A stretch of DNA of 37,817 bases from an uncultured Pseudomonadota bacterium. Lineage in GTDB: Bacteria; Desulfobacterota; Binatia; Binatales; Binataceae. Both the position numbers and the translations under genes were made by a program. This document shows, piece by piece, positions 8,862 through 16,957 of this stretch; the first letter of the stretch is position 1; each line of letters opens with the position of its first letter. The DNA lies in the NCBI GenBank assembly GCA_937889395.1, contig CALAOW010000031.1, positions 1 to 37,817 of the forward strand, written 5' to 3'. The notes under the pieces are model-generated. The model saw only the letters and a program-made list of their open reading frames with translations. It made no database searches and had not been told where the DNA came from.

Positions 8862-8893
8862 GGAATAAGACGGGGGCGCTGAAGGTGCAATAG

Positions 8894-9817
8894 ATGAGTA
8901 TCGTTGTGGTCGGATTTCTAGCCTACGACACGGTCGAAACGCCCAATGGAAAGGTCGAGGAAGTGTTGGGCGGCGGCGCCAGCTATTTTTCGATAGCAGC
9001 CCGATTTTTTTCCCCGGTCAGCATTGTCGCGGTGGTCGGTACGGACTATAAGGCCGAGGATTTCCAGTTGTTCACGGATCGGAATATCGATGTGCGCGGA
9101 GTAGTGAAACGCGAGGGGCAGACCACGCGATGGCACGGCCGTTATCACGAAGATATGAACGTGCGCGACACGGTCAAGCTTTCGCTCAACGTGCTGGAAA
9201 ACTTCACGCCGGAATTGCTGCCTGACCAATGCCGCGCAGATTACCTTTATCTGGCGCCAAACGATCCTGCGCTTCAGGAACACGTACTGGACCAGGTGCT
9301 TAGTCCGAAAGTAGTCACGGCCGATCTCTATGACTATTGGATACAGAACACCCGCCCCGGCCTGGCCAAGGTGCTCGAGCGAATCCAGATACTGCTTTGC
9401 AGCGACAGCGAGGCGCGCACGCTTACGGGCGAGCACAACCTGGTGAAGGCGGGGCGCGCGATCCTGAAAATGGGCCCGTCCACCGTTCTGATCAAGCGCG
9501 GCGAGTATGGTGTGCTTCAGTTCAGCGAGGAGGGTATGTTCGCGGTGCCCGCATATCCGCTGGAAGAGGTGGTCGATCCTACGGGGGCGGGCGATACGTT
9601 TGCGGGCGGCATGATGGGGTTTCTAGCGCGACACGGGCGGGTAACAGAATCGTCGCTGCGCACAGCAGTCGTGTACGGCAGCGTGATGGCGTCATTCGTT
9701 GTAGAGCGTTATTCGCTGGAGAGGCTATTAGCTCTGACTTGGGAAGAGATAGATAATCGCTATCGAGAGTTTATCAATCTAATCGACTCTCATCATTCGA
9801 GATGGACTACTCAGTAG
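8894..9817 (+). CDS. PfkB-family carbohydrate/nucleoside kinase
   Basis: A ribokinase-like ATP-dependent kinase of 307 residues. The N-terminal VVGFLAYDTVETPNG and GGGASYFSIAARF segments form the substrate-binding half. The C-terminal signature DPTGAGDTFAGG contains the anion hole and catalytic base Asp234. The substrate is not determined. Its position after mtnP suggests it may act on a sugar or nucleoside from the salvage pathway, but this is only context. ATG 8894 has GAAGGTG 6 bases upstream. Its end overlaps the next gene by 16 bases, pointing to translational coupling with the glycosyltransferase. Confidence 0.85.
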   Translation: MSIVVVGFLAYDTVETPNGKVEEVLGGGASYFSIAARFFSPVSIVAVVGTDYKAEDFQLFTDRNIDVRGVVKREGQTTRWHGRYHEDMNVRDTVKLSLNVLENFTPELLPDQCRADYLYLAPNDPALQEHVLDQVLSPKVVTADLYDYWIQNTRPGLAKVLERIQILLCSDSEARTLTGEHNLVKAGRAILKMGPSTVLIKRGEYGVLQFSEEGMFAVPAYPLEEVVDPTGAGDTFAGGMMGFLARHGRVTESSLRTAVVYGSVMASFVVERYSLERLLALTWEEIDNRYREFINLIDSHHSRWTTQ

Positions 9818-10740
9818 TTATTCCGCTCTACAACGAGCGGGATAATCTCGCCCCGCTGCATGCAGAGTTAAGCCGCGTGATGCAGGCTCTTGGGCGCGCC
9901 TACGAACTTGTGTTCGTGGACGACGGCAGTATCGACGGGAGCATCGAGGCGCTGCGTCAGATTAAGTCCGCGGACAAAAATGTGCGCGTGATCTCGCTGG
10001 CGCGCAACTCCGGACAGACGGCTGCGCTAGCCTGCGGCTTTGCGCACGCCACCGGTGACGTGGTAATCGCGATCGACGGCGACGGACAAAACGATCCCGC
10101 CGACATCCCGCGGCTTCTGGCCAAGCTCGACGAAGGCTACGATTTGGCCAGCGGCTGGCGCACTGAGCGGTGGCAAGCGGAACGGTTTACGCGCCGGCTG
10201 CCTTCAATGGCGGCCAATTCGCTGATTTCGGCGATGACCGGCGTCAAGCTTCACGACTATGGCTGCACCTTCAAGGCCTACCGGCGGGAGCTGGCGCGCA
10301 GCCTGCAGCTCTACGGCGAGATGCATCGTTTTGTCCCCGCGATCGCGGCGGAGCAGGGTGCGCGAATCGCGGAAGTCGAAGTCGGATTTCGGCCGCGCCG
10401 CGCGGGAATCTCGAAGTATGGATTGTGGCGCATCGTGCGCACGTTGCTCGACCTAATCACCGTCAAATTTCTTTCCGGCTATTCCACCGCGCCGATACAA
10501 GTGTTCGGTTTGATCGGAATCGTACTGAGCGGACTCGGCGGTCTATGGACGTTCATTTTGGTGCTGGAGAAGATACTACTGGGACGCGAACTGGGTAATC
10601 GGCCGGCGTTGCTATTGGCGGTTTTGTTGGTAGTCGTCGGAGTACAGTTTGTGAGTATCGGACTGCTTGGCGAGATGCTGGCGCGGACCTATCACGAATC
10701 GCAGGGCAAGCCGATCTACGTAATCAAGGAAGAATTCTAG
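9802..10740 (+). CDS. Glycosyltransferase family 2, membrane-bound (DPM/ArnC-like)
   Basis: The 312-residue protein has a GT-A domain with VVIPLYNERDNL, the nucleotide-binding FVDDGSIDGS (Asp40-Asp41) and the metal site DGDGQNDP (Asp92-Asp94). Two hydrophobic helices lie near the C-terminus, roughly residues 232-256 and 270-292. This is the plan of enzymes that transfer a sugar from UDP or GDP to undecaprenyl or dolichyl phosphate at the membrane. Next come UDP-glucose dehydrogenase and an epimerase, so the donor may be a UDP-uronic acid or a derived sugar (inference). It overlaps the kinase gene by 16 bases. Confidence 0.88.
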   Translation: MDYSVVIPLYNERDNLAPLHAELSRVMQALGRAYELVFVDDGSIDGSIEALRQIKSADKNVRVISLARNSGQTAALACGFAHATGDVVIAIDGDGQNDPADIPRLLAKLDEGYDLASGWRTERWQAERFTRRLPSMAANSLISAMTGVKLHDYGCTFKAYRRELARSLQLYGEMHRFVPAIAAEQGARIAEVEVGFRPRRAGISKYGLWRIVRTLLDLITVKFLSGYSTAPIQVFGLIGIVLSGLGGLWTFILVLEKILLGRELGNRPALLLAVLLVVVGVQFVSIGLLGEMLARTYHESQGKPIYVIKEEF

Positions 10741-10749
10741 AGGCTATCG

Positions 10750-12057
10750 ATGAACATCGCAGTCGTGGGGAGCGGATATGTCGGACTGGTGAGCGGCACC
10801 TGCTATGCGGAAAGCGGCAACGAAGTATTCTGCGTTGACATCGACAAGGATCGAATCGCCCAGCTTTGCGAAGGCAGGATTCCGATCTATGAGCCGGGAC
10901 TCGAAGAACTGGTGCGCCGCAATTTGAAGGAAGGCCGGCTTCATTTCACCACCGACATCGCCGAAGCGGTCAAGCAATCGATGGTCTCGTATATTGCGGT
11001 CGGCACTCCGATGAGCGCGTCGGGGGCGGCGGACTTGACGGCGATTTTCCAGGCGGCCGAAGATATCGCAAAAGCGATCACCGGCTATCACATCGTGGTG
11101 ATCAAGAGCACCGTTCCGGTCGGCACCAGCGACCGGGTGCGGGAAATCGTCGGCCGCATTGCCAAACATCGCGCCGACGTGTGCTCGGTCCCGGAGTTTC
11201 TCAAGGAAGGCTCCGCGATAGAAGATTTCATGCGGCCGGACCGGGTCGTGATCGGAAGCCTGAGCGAGCAGGCGACGGCTATCCTCAAGGAAATTCACAA
11301 CCCTTTCGTGCGCACCGACAATCCGATTCTCGTGATGGATCCGCGCTCGGCGGAGCTGACCAAGTATGCGTCGAACGCGATGCTCGCGATGCGCATCTCG
11401 TTCATCAACGAGATGGCGAATCTGTGCGACGCCGTGGGCGCCGATATCAATGCCGTACGCCGCGGCCTGGGCTCCGACAAGCGCATCGGCTCGTCGTTCC
11501 TGTTTCCCGGCGTCGGTTATGGCGGTTCATGCTTCCCCAAGGACGTGCAGGCGATGATTCATATCGGCAGCGAGCACAACCTTGATTTCGCGCTTTTGCG
11601 CGCGGCAGAAGCGGTGAATTCCCGGCAGAAGCGGCTGATTCCGGCGCGCGTGAAGCAGCATTTCGGAGAAAACCTGAGCGGCCGCACGTTTGCGATTTGG
11701 GGGCTTGCCTTCAAGCCGCGCACCGACGACATGCGTGAAGCGCCGGCGCTGGTGGTGATCGAGGAACTGCTGCAGGCGGGTGCGAAGTGCAGGGTGCACG
11801 ACCCTGAAGCGCTGGAAAATGCGCGCAAGATTTTTGGCGATCGCATCACCTACCACAAGAGCAACTACCAAGCGCTCAAGGGCGCCGACGCGCTGCTGAT
11901 TCTGACCGAGTGGAGCGAGTTCCGGCATCCCAACTTTCAGCGCATCAAGGCCGAGCTCAAACAGCCGGTGATATTCGACGGCCGGAACCTGTATGATCCG
12001 GATCTGATGAAGGCGCTCGAGCTGCGGTACTACTCGGTCGGGCGCCACCCGGTTTAG
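10750..12057 (+). CDS. ugd: UDP-glucose 6-dehydrogenase
   Basis: Oxidises UDP-glucose to UDP-glucuronate with two NAD. The 435-residue chain has the N-terminal Rossmann motif VVGSGYVGLVSG, the SVPEFLKEGSAIEDF segment, and Lys205 in AELTKYASN. The catalytic Cys261 is in GVGYGGSCFPKD, and the C-terminal UDP-binding domain includes AFKPRTDDMREAP. UDP-mannose and UDP-GlcNAc dehydrogenases are related; the signature fits Ugd best. It starts 9 bases after the glycosyltransferase and 15 bases ahead of the epimerase, supplying activated sugar for envelope glycans. Confidence 0.92.
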   Translation: MNIAVVGSGYVGLVSGTCYAESGNEVFCVDIDKDRIAQLCEGRIPIYEPGLEELVRRNLKEGRLHFTTDIAEAVKQSMVSYIAVGTPMSASGAADLTAIFQAAEDIAKAITGYHIVVIKSTVPVGTSDRVREIVGRIAKHRADVCSVPEFLKEGSAIEDFMRPDRVVIGSLSEQATAILKEIHNPFVRTDNPILVMDPRSAELTKYASNAMLAMRISFINEMANLCDAVGADINAVRRGLGSDKRIGSSFLFPGVGYGGSCFPKDVQAMIHIGSEHNLDFALLRAAEAVNSRQKRLIPARVKQHFGENLSGRTFAIWGLAFKPRTDDMREAPALVVIEELLQAGAKCRVHDPEALENARKIFGDRITYHKSNYQALKGADALLILTEWSEFRHPNFQRIKAELKQPVIFDGRNLYDPDLMKALELRYYSVGRHPV

Positions 12058-12072
12058 GACAAGGACGCTTCG

Positions 12073-13014
12073 ATGAGAATTCTGGTGACCGGCGGCGCCG
12101 GCTTTATCGGCTCGCACACGGTGGATGCGCTGATCGCGTCCGGCGCCGGCGAAGTGTCGGTGCTGGACGATTTATCCACCGGCAAGCGCAAGCAGGTGAA
12201 CGCGAAAGCCACGCTCCATCAAACCGATCTGCGCGACGCCGCGGCAGTTGCGTCCGTCGTCGAGCAGGCGCGCCCCGAGATTATCTTCCATCTCGCGGCG
12301 CAGATGGACGTGCGGCGTTCGGTCGCCGATCCTGCGTTCGACGCGCAAGTGAACCTGGTCGGATTTCTCAACCTGATCGAATCGGCACGCCGCCACGGCT
12401 TGAAGCGCGTGGTCTTTTCTTCGACTGGCGGCGCGATTTACGGCGAGCAGGACGAGTTCCCGTGCACCGAGGAGCATCCGCGCCGCCCGGTAAGTCCCTA
12501 CGGCGTCGCCAAGCTGGCGACCGAAGCCTATCTGTTTTTTTACAAGGTCGAGTACGGAATCGACTACCTGGCGCTGCGATTCGGAAACGTTTACGGCCCG
12601 CGCCAGGATCCGCACGGCGAGGCGGGAGTCGTCGCGATCTTCTGCGGACGAATCCTCGACGGCAAGCCCGTGACGATTTACGGCGACGGCACGCAGACGC
12701 GCGACTACGTTTACGTCGGCGACGTGGTGCGGGCGGTGGTCGCGGCGGCGAAATCGGGCGCGTCGGGAATCGCGCTCAACATCGGCACCGGTATCGAGAC
12801 CAATGTGAACGATCTTTATTCCACGCTTGCGAGCATCGCCGATTTCCCGACCCGGGCGAAGCACGCGCCGGCGCGTCCCGGCGAACAAAACCGCTCCGTC
12901 ATATCGCCGGCGCGCGCCGAGCGGGAGCTTGGCTGGCGTCCCGAAAAGAAGCTCGCGGACGGACTCGAAGAGACGTTCAAATATTTCAAGCAGCAGCGCG
13001 CCCGTTCGAGTTGA
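12073..13014 (+). CDS. NAD-dependent sugar nucleotide epimerase/dehydratase (SDR)
   Basis: Extended short-chain dehydrogenase of 313 residues. It has [14 protein letters not shown] at the N-terminus, [11 protein letters not shown] with the catalytic Ser/Thr, and the [11 protein letters not shown] catalytic pair Tyr143 and Lys147. [12 protein letters not shown] and [10 protein letters not shown] follow. It resembles UDP-glucose 4-epimerases. Next to Ugd, UDP-glucuronate 4-epimerase or UDP-xylose synthase activity is equally possible, and sequence alone does not decide. The following lepA starts one base after its stop, so expression is linked. Confidence 0.85.
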   Translation: MRILVTGGAGFIGSHTVDALIASGAGEVSVLDDLSTGKRKQVNAKATLHQTDLRDAAAVASVVEQARPEIIFHLAAQMDVRRSVADPAFDAQVNLVGFLNLIESARRHGLKRVVFSSTGGAIYGEQDEFPCTEEHPRRPVSPYGVAKLATEAYLFFYKVEYGIDYLALRFGNVYGPRQDPHGEAGVVAIFCGRILDGKPVTIYGDGTQTRDYVYVGDVVRAVVAAAKSGASGIALNIGTGIETNVNDLYSTLASIADFPTRAKHAPARPGEQNRSVISPARAERELGWRPEKKLADGLEETFKYFKQQRARSS

Positions 13015-13015
13015 A

Positions 13016-14818
13016 ATGACCGAAGCCGCCTCGATTCGCAATTTTTCGATCATCGCGCATATCGATCACGGCAAGTCCACGCTGGCCGATCGAATCCTCG
13101 AGCGCACCGGTGCGCTCACGATGCGTGAGTCGAAGGATCAGTTTCTGGACTCGATGGACCTCGAGCGCGAGCGCGGAATCACGATCAAGGCGCGCTCGGT
13201 GCGGCTGAACTACACGGCCAAAGATGGAAAAGGCTACGTGCTGAACTTGATCGATACGCCCGGTCACGTCGATTTCGCCTACGAAGTTTCGCGCAGCCTG
13301 GCCGCGTGCGAGGGTGCGCTGCTGGTGGTCGATGCGAGCCAGGGCGTCGAGGCGCAAACGCTCGCCAACGTCTATCTCGCGCTCGATCACGGGCTCGAAA
13401 TTATCCCGGTGATCAACAAAATAGATCTGCCCAGCGCGGACGTCGAGAGCACCAGGCATCAAATCGAGGAAATCATCGGGCTGGATGCCTCCGAGGCGAT
13501 TCTTACCAGCGCCAAGGAGGGCGTGGGGATCGACGATGTGCTGGAAGCGATCGTCGCGCGAATCCCCGCGCCCAAACCCACCGGCGAGGACGCCGTCCGC
13601 GCGCTCATCTTCGACAGTTGGTACGACGTGTACGAGGGCGTGATCGGATTGGTCCGCGTCTTCGGCGGCGAAATCCGCGTCGGGATGAAAGTTCGGCTGA
13701 TGGGCATTGACAAGCTGGGCGAAGTGATGCGCCTGGGGCATTTCACGCCGCACGAACGGCCCACCGACGCGCTTGGTCCGGGCGAGGTCGGGTTTGTCGT
13801 GGCGGGGATCAAAACCGTCGCGGACATGCGGGTGGGCGACACGATTACCGATGCGGACAATCCCGCGGTGGCGGCGCTGCCGGGCTTCAAGGAATTGAAG
13901 CCGATGGTGTTCGCGGGCCTGTATCCGACCGAAGCGAATCAGTACGGCGCGCTGCGCGACGCGATCGAAAAGCTGCGGCTCAACGATGCGAGCCTCATCT
14001 GCGAGCCCGAGACCTCGCAGGCGCTCGGCTTCGGCTTTCGCGCCGGATTCCTGGGCTTGCTGCACATGGAAATCGCGCAGGAGCGCCTCGAACGCGAATT
14101 CGGAATCAACCTGATCGTGACCGCGCCGACGGTCGCCTACCAGGTGCGCACTGTTTCGGGCGAGCTGACGACGGTGGACAATCCCGCGCATCTGCCCGAT
14201 GAGAATACGATCGAGGCGATCGAGGAGCCGTTCATTCTCACTTCTATTCACATGCCCGAGGAGTACCTCGGCGCCGTGATGAAGCTGTGCGAAGACCGGC
14301 GCGGCACGCAGCGCGATTTGCGTTTCCTGAATGAAAAGCGCGTGATCCTGCACTACGAACTGCCGCTCGCTGAAATCGTCTTCGATTTTTACGATCGGCT
14401 GAAATCGGTGAGCCGCGGCTACGCGTCGTTGGACTACGAGTTTCTGGACTTCCGTGCCGGGCCTCTGGTTAAATTGGATATTCGAATTAATGGCGAGGCG
14501 GTGGACGCGCTTTCGATTATCGTGCATCGCGACAAGGCTTACGAAAGGGGCCGGGCGTTGTGCGAAAAGATGCGCGAGCTGATTCCACGCCAGATGTTCG
14601 AAGTCGCGATTCAAGCCGGGATCGGCTCGAAGATTATCGCGCGGGAATCCGTGAAGGCGCTGCGCAAGAACGTCACCGCCAAGTGCTACGGCGGCGATAT
14701 CACGCGGAAACGAAAGCTGCTCGAGAAGCAAAAGGAAGGCAAGAAGCGGATGAAACAGGTCGGGCGCGTCGAGATTCCGCAAGAGGCTTTCCTGGCCCTG
14801 CTCAAGGTCGGGGAGTAG
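13016..14818 (+). CDS. lepA: Elongation factor 4 (back-translocating GTPase LepA)
   Basis: Ribosome-associated GTPase of 600 residues, the usual length. G1 is [10 protein letters not shown]3 is DTPGHVDF, G4 is NKID. Domains II and III follow, then the LepA-specific C-terminus with [22 protein letters not shown] 13016 gives the family N-terminus ([19 protein letters not shown]); longer in-frame starts lie inside the epimerase gene and are rejected. Immediately upstream of lepB, an arrangement also found in E. coli. Confidence 0.97.
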   Translation: MTEAASIRNFSIIAHIDHGKSTLADRILERTGALTMRESKDQFLDSMDLERERGITIKARSVRLNYTAKDGKGYVLNLIDTPGHVDFAYEVSRSLAACEGALLVVDASQGVEAQTLANVYLALDHGLEIIPVINKIDLPSADVESTRHQIEEIIGLDASEAILTSAKEGVGIDDVLEAIVARIPAPKPTGEDAVRALIFDSWYDVYEGVIGLVRVFGGEIRVGMKVRLMGIDKLGEVMRLGHFTPHERPTDALGPGEVGFVVAGIKTVADMRVGDTITDADNPAVAALPGFKELKPMVFAGLYPTEANQYGALRDAIEKLRLNDASLICEPETSQALGFGFRAGFLGLLHMEIAQERLEREFGINLIVTAPTVAYQVRTVSGELTTVDNPAHLPDENTIEAIEEPFILTSIHMPEEYLGAVMKLCEDRRGTQRDLRFLNEKRVILHYELPLAEIVFDFYDRLKSVSRGYASLDYEFLDFRAGPLVKLDIRINGEAVDALSIIVHRDKAYERGRALCEKMRELIPRQMFEVAIQAGIGSKIIARESVKALRKNVTAKCYGGDITRKRKLLEKQKEGKKRMKQVGRVEIPQEAFLALLKVGE

Positions 14819-14825
14819 GGCAATC

Positions 14826-15578
14826 GTGGCCGAACCAGCGCGCAACATTTCCAGAGTACAGCCGCACAACGCCGGCGAGACCGCCGATCGCGCGCCCGCG
14901 CAGAAGTCCGTCGCGCGCGAGTATGGCGAGGCGATGTTCATCGCGCTCGTGCTGGCGGTCTTCATCCGCACATTCTTCATACAGGCGTATAAGATTCCGT
15001 CGGGCTCGATGGAACCGACGCTGCTCATAGGCGACCATATACTGGTCAACAAGATTGTTTACGGGTTGCGGATGCCGGACTCGATTTTCGGCCTCGAGAT
15101 CCCCGGCCTGCCATTGGGCGAGTACGTTTTTTATCTCGCGCCGGTGCATCGCGGCGACGTCGTGGTGTTCGTCTTTCCGCCCGATCGCAGCAAGGATTTC
15201 ATCAAGCGTGTGATCGGCGTCGCCGGTGATACGGTTGCGGTAAAGAACGGCGCCGTGTGGCTCAACGGTTCGCAGATGCCCGACCCGCATGCGCATTTCG
15301 AGGTAGCCGCGCAAGATCGATCGCCAGTCTCGCCGCGTGACAATTTCGGACCCGTGACGGTGCCGGCGGGCAAATTGTTCATGATGGGCGATAATCGCGA
15401 TCGCAGCTACGACGGCCGCTTTTGGGGCTTCGTCGATTTGAACGACGTCGAGGGACGCGCCACGGTCATTTATTTGCCGTGGAACGAAGAGAAAGCGGAC
15501 GGCGCCTCGGTGCTGAGCAACGTCCTGTTGTGGTTCGAGTACATCAGATGGAATCGAATCGGGATGATCGTGCACTAG
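14826..15578 (+). CDS. lepB: Signal peptidase I
   Basis: Cleaves Sec and Tat signal peptides at the outer face of the inner membrane. The 250-residue protein has one N-terminal membrane helix (about 36-54), then the box B segment KIPSGSMEPTLLIGD with the nucleophile Ser61. Box D, DFIKRVIGVAGD, carries the general base Lys127, and MGDNRDRSYDGRFWGFV is box E. It begins with GTG at 14826, 7 bases after lepA. The N-terminal region before the helix is longer than minimal (about 35 residues) and polar, so cytoplasmic. Confidence 0.95.
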   Translation: MAEPARNISRVQPHNAGETADRAPAQKSVAREYGEAMFIALVLAVFIRTFFIQAYKIPSGSMEPTLLIGDHILVNKIVYGLRMPDSIFGLEIPGLPLGEYVFYLAPVHRGDVVVFVFPPDRSKDFIKRVIGVAGDTVAVKNGAVWLNGSQMPDPHAHFEVAAQDRSPVSPRDNFGPVTVPAGKLFMMGDNRDRSYDGRFWGFVDLNDVEGRATVIYLPWNEEKADGASVLSNVLLWFEYIRWNRIGMIVH

Positions 15579-15612
15579 ACCGAAACCCAAAAAACCGAAA
15601 AGGAAGCATCAG

Positions 15613-16212
15613 GTGGCGGACGAAGCGGTGAACAGGATTGGCGCGATCCTCGAGGAGATGGGGGCGCGATTCGATCTTGTAGTAGAGGCGGTCTCGGGTT
15701 TCGGCGGGCGCTTGGACACGTTGCGCGACGAGATCTTCGGACAGTTCGCGGAAGTCGGTGGCCAGATTCGCTTTCTGTCCGAGCAGATTGCCGAGAATCG
15801 GCTGGGTATCGCCGCCGCGCGAGACGATCTCGGCGCTGAGATCGTGCGGCTGGGCGAGGCGCTGGGCAAGGCGCGCATCGAGTTCCGCGACGAACTGGCC
15901 GCCGCTGAGAAGGGACTTCACGGAGAGCTCGCCGCACGCGCCGTCGAGTTCCGCGAAGAAGCCGCGCGCGCAGTGGCGTCCACCGGCAAGCAGGCGACGG
16001 ACTCAGGCGGCGCGACGACCAAGATTCTCAAGCGCGAAATCGCGGCGTCGGCGGAGTCCGCGGCAAAACAACTCGGCGCCGAACTCAAGCAAACCAGCAA
16101 ATCGCTGGCCAATCTCGCACGCAAGTTCGACCGCTTCGACGATCGGATTACAGTTCAAACGCGCGACCAGGACCAACGTCTGAGAAAACTCGAGCGCAAG
16201 CGCGGCGCGTGA
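15613..16212 (+). CDS. Hypothetical coiled-coil protein
   Basis: A 199-residue acidic/alanine-rich protein with no membrane segment or signal peptide. Nearly the whole length has heptad-like patterns (for instance VVEAVSGFGGRLDTLRDEI, and repeated AEL/ARKFDRFDDRI segments), so long helices or a coiled coil are likely. A Lys/Arg-rich tail, LRKLERKRGA, ends the protein. GTG 15613 has AGGA about 8 bases upstream. It follows lepB by 34 bases and ends just before the pyrimidine promoter. I do not recognise a family; similar coiled-coil proteins are often structural or adaptor proteins, but no function is claimed. Confidence 0.75.
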   Translation: MADEAVNRIGAILEEMGARFDLVVEAVSGFGGRLDTLRDEIFGQFAEVGGQIRFLSEQIAENRLGIAAARDDLGAEIVRLGEALGKARIEFRDELAAAEKGLHGELAARAVEFREEAARAVASTGKQATDSGGATTKILKREIAASAESAAKQLGAELKQTSKSLANLARKFDRFDDRITVQTRDQDQRLRKLERKRGA

Positions 16213-16234
16213 TTCGCGTCACCCTCGCGCGGGC

Positions 16235-16263
16235 TTGACCGCAATCTCTCGCGATCGTAAATT
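16235..16263 (+). promoter_or_regulatory. Promoter of the pyrimidine operon
   Basis: TTGACC (16235-16240) and TAAATT (16258-16263) are separated by 17 bases, a close fit to the sigma70 consensus. Transcription would begin around 16270, a few bases before the hairpin at 16278, leaving a leader of about 100 bases before pyrR. Confidence 0.75.
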
Positions 16264-16277
16264 CTAATCGCCTTTAA

Positions 16278-16302
16278 CCCGCTACTGAGATAGCGAAAAG
16301 GG
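16278..16302 (+). promoter_or_regulatory. Candidate PyrR-binding RNA hairpin sequestering the leader SD
   Basis: A lower stem CCC (16278-16280)/GGG (16300-16302) and an upper stem GCTA (16281-16284)/TAGC (16291-16294) close the hexaloop CTGAGA (16285-16290), with purine-rich GAAAA unpaired on the 3' side. The loop fits the CNGNGA hexaloop of known PyrR RNA targets, though the stem bases differ from the Bacillus consensus. The GGG is also the Shine-Dalgarno of the leader ORF, so folding would hide it. PyrR binding is inferred. Confidence 0.6.
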
Positions 16303-16308
16303 ACGACA

Positions 16309-16374
16309 ATGAAAGTGTACATTTCCGGACCCGGCTGTTTTTGCAGTCGGGATTTTTTTTGGGCGTCGCGATGA
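16309..16374 (+). CDS. Leader peptide of the pyrimidine operon (21 aa)
   Basis: A short ORF beginning with ATG at 16309, 6 bases after AAAAGGGA, and ending at TGA 16372-16374. The peptide starts MKVYISGPGCFCSRD and ends FFWASR. Its codons run straight through the terminator hairpin and U-tract, so a ribosome translating it would keep the terminator from forming. Its stop overlaps the pyrR ATG as ATGA. pyrR has no ribosome-binding site of its own, only a U-rich tract upstream, so pyrR translation probably depends on this ORF. It resembles in logic the E. coli pyrL leader, without sequence similarity that I can see. Confidence 0.65.
   Translation: MKVYISGPGCFCSRDFFWASR
16330..16360 (+). terminator. 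Intrinsic terminator/attenuator ahead of pyrR
   Basis: An 8-bp stem, CCCGGCTG (16330-16337) with CAGTCGGG (16344-16351), has one G-U pair and a 6-base loop TTTTTG. It is followed by an A and eight T residues (16353-16360). It lies between the promoter and the first structural gene, inside the leader ORF, so it must be conditional. Confidence 0.85.
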
Positions 16375-16919
16375 GCGCCGCGCCCATCGTCGCACTCGAC
16401 GCCGCTCAGGTCGGGCGATCGATCAAGCGGATCGCGATGGAGATAGCCGAGCGCAACGGCGGCGCGGACAACATTGTGCTGGTGGGAATCGTTCGCCGCG
16501 GCGCCACGCTGGCCGAGCGGATCGCCGACGAGTTGCGCGCCAATGGCAGGCGCGAGGTCCCCGTCGGTACGCTGGACATCTCTTCCTACCGCGACGACGG
16601 CAAGGGCCTGCCCGGCGACCCCCGGCTGATCGGCCGCGACATTCCTTTTTCCCTCGACGCCAAGCGGGTCGTGCTGGTTGACGACGTGCTGTACACCGGG
16701 CGAACCGTGCGCGCCGCGCTCGACGCGATCTCCGATCTGGGCCGGGCGGAATCGGTGCAGCTCGCCGTTCTGGTCGATCGCGGCGAGCGCGAGCTTCCGA
16801 TTCGCGCCGACTACGTGGGCAAGAACATCCAGGCCCCGCACGGCCAGCGCGTTTACGTGCGGCTCACCGAGATCGACGGCGCGGATGCGGTTGTTGTTGG
16901 CAACGCAAACGTAAAATGA
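16371..16919 (+). CDS. pyrR: Pyrimidine operon regulator / uracil phosphoribosyltransferase PyrR
   Basis: RNA-binding attenuation protein that senses UMP/UTP against PRPP; many members also make UMP from uracil. The 182 residues align along their full length with Bacillus PyrR. Matching segments are [35 protein letters not shown], the PRPP loop [16 protein letters not shown] (101-116) and [19 protein letters not shown] (135-153). The catalytic PRTase signature is intact. In the RNA-binding signature DRGHRELPIR the His is replaced by Glu139. ATG 16371 overlaps the leader stop by ATGA. pyrB follows after 38 bases. A second PyrR-like domain is fused to that pyrB. Confidence 0.94.
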   Translation: MSAAPIVALDAAQVGRSIKRIAMEIAERNGGADNIVLVGIVRRGATLAERIADELRANGRREVPVGTLDISSYRDDGKGLPGDPRLIGRDIPFSLDAKRVVLVDDVLYTGRTVRAALDAISDLGRAESVQLAVLVDRGERELPIRADYVGKNIQAPHGQRVYVRLTEIDGADAVVVGNANVK

Positions 16920-16957
16920 GGTCGAACACCCGCGCGCGATGAGGGACGAACGATACA

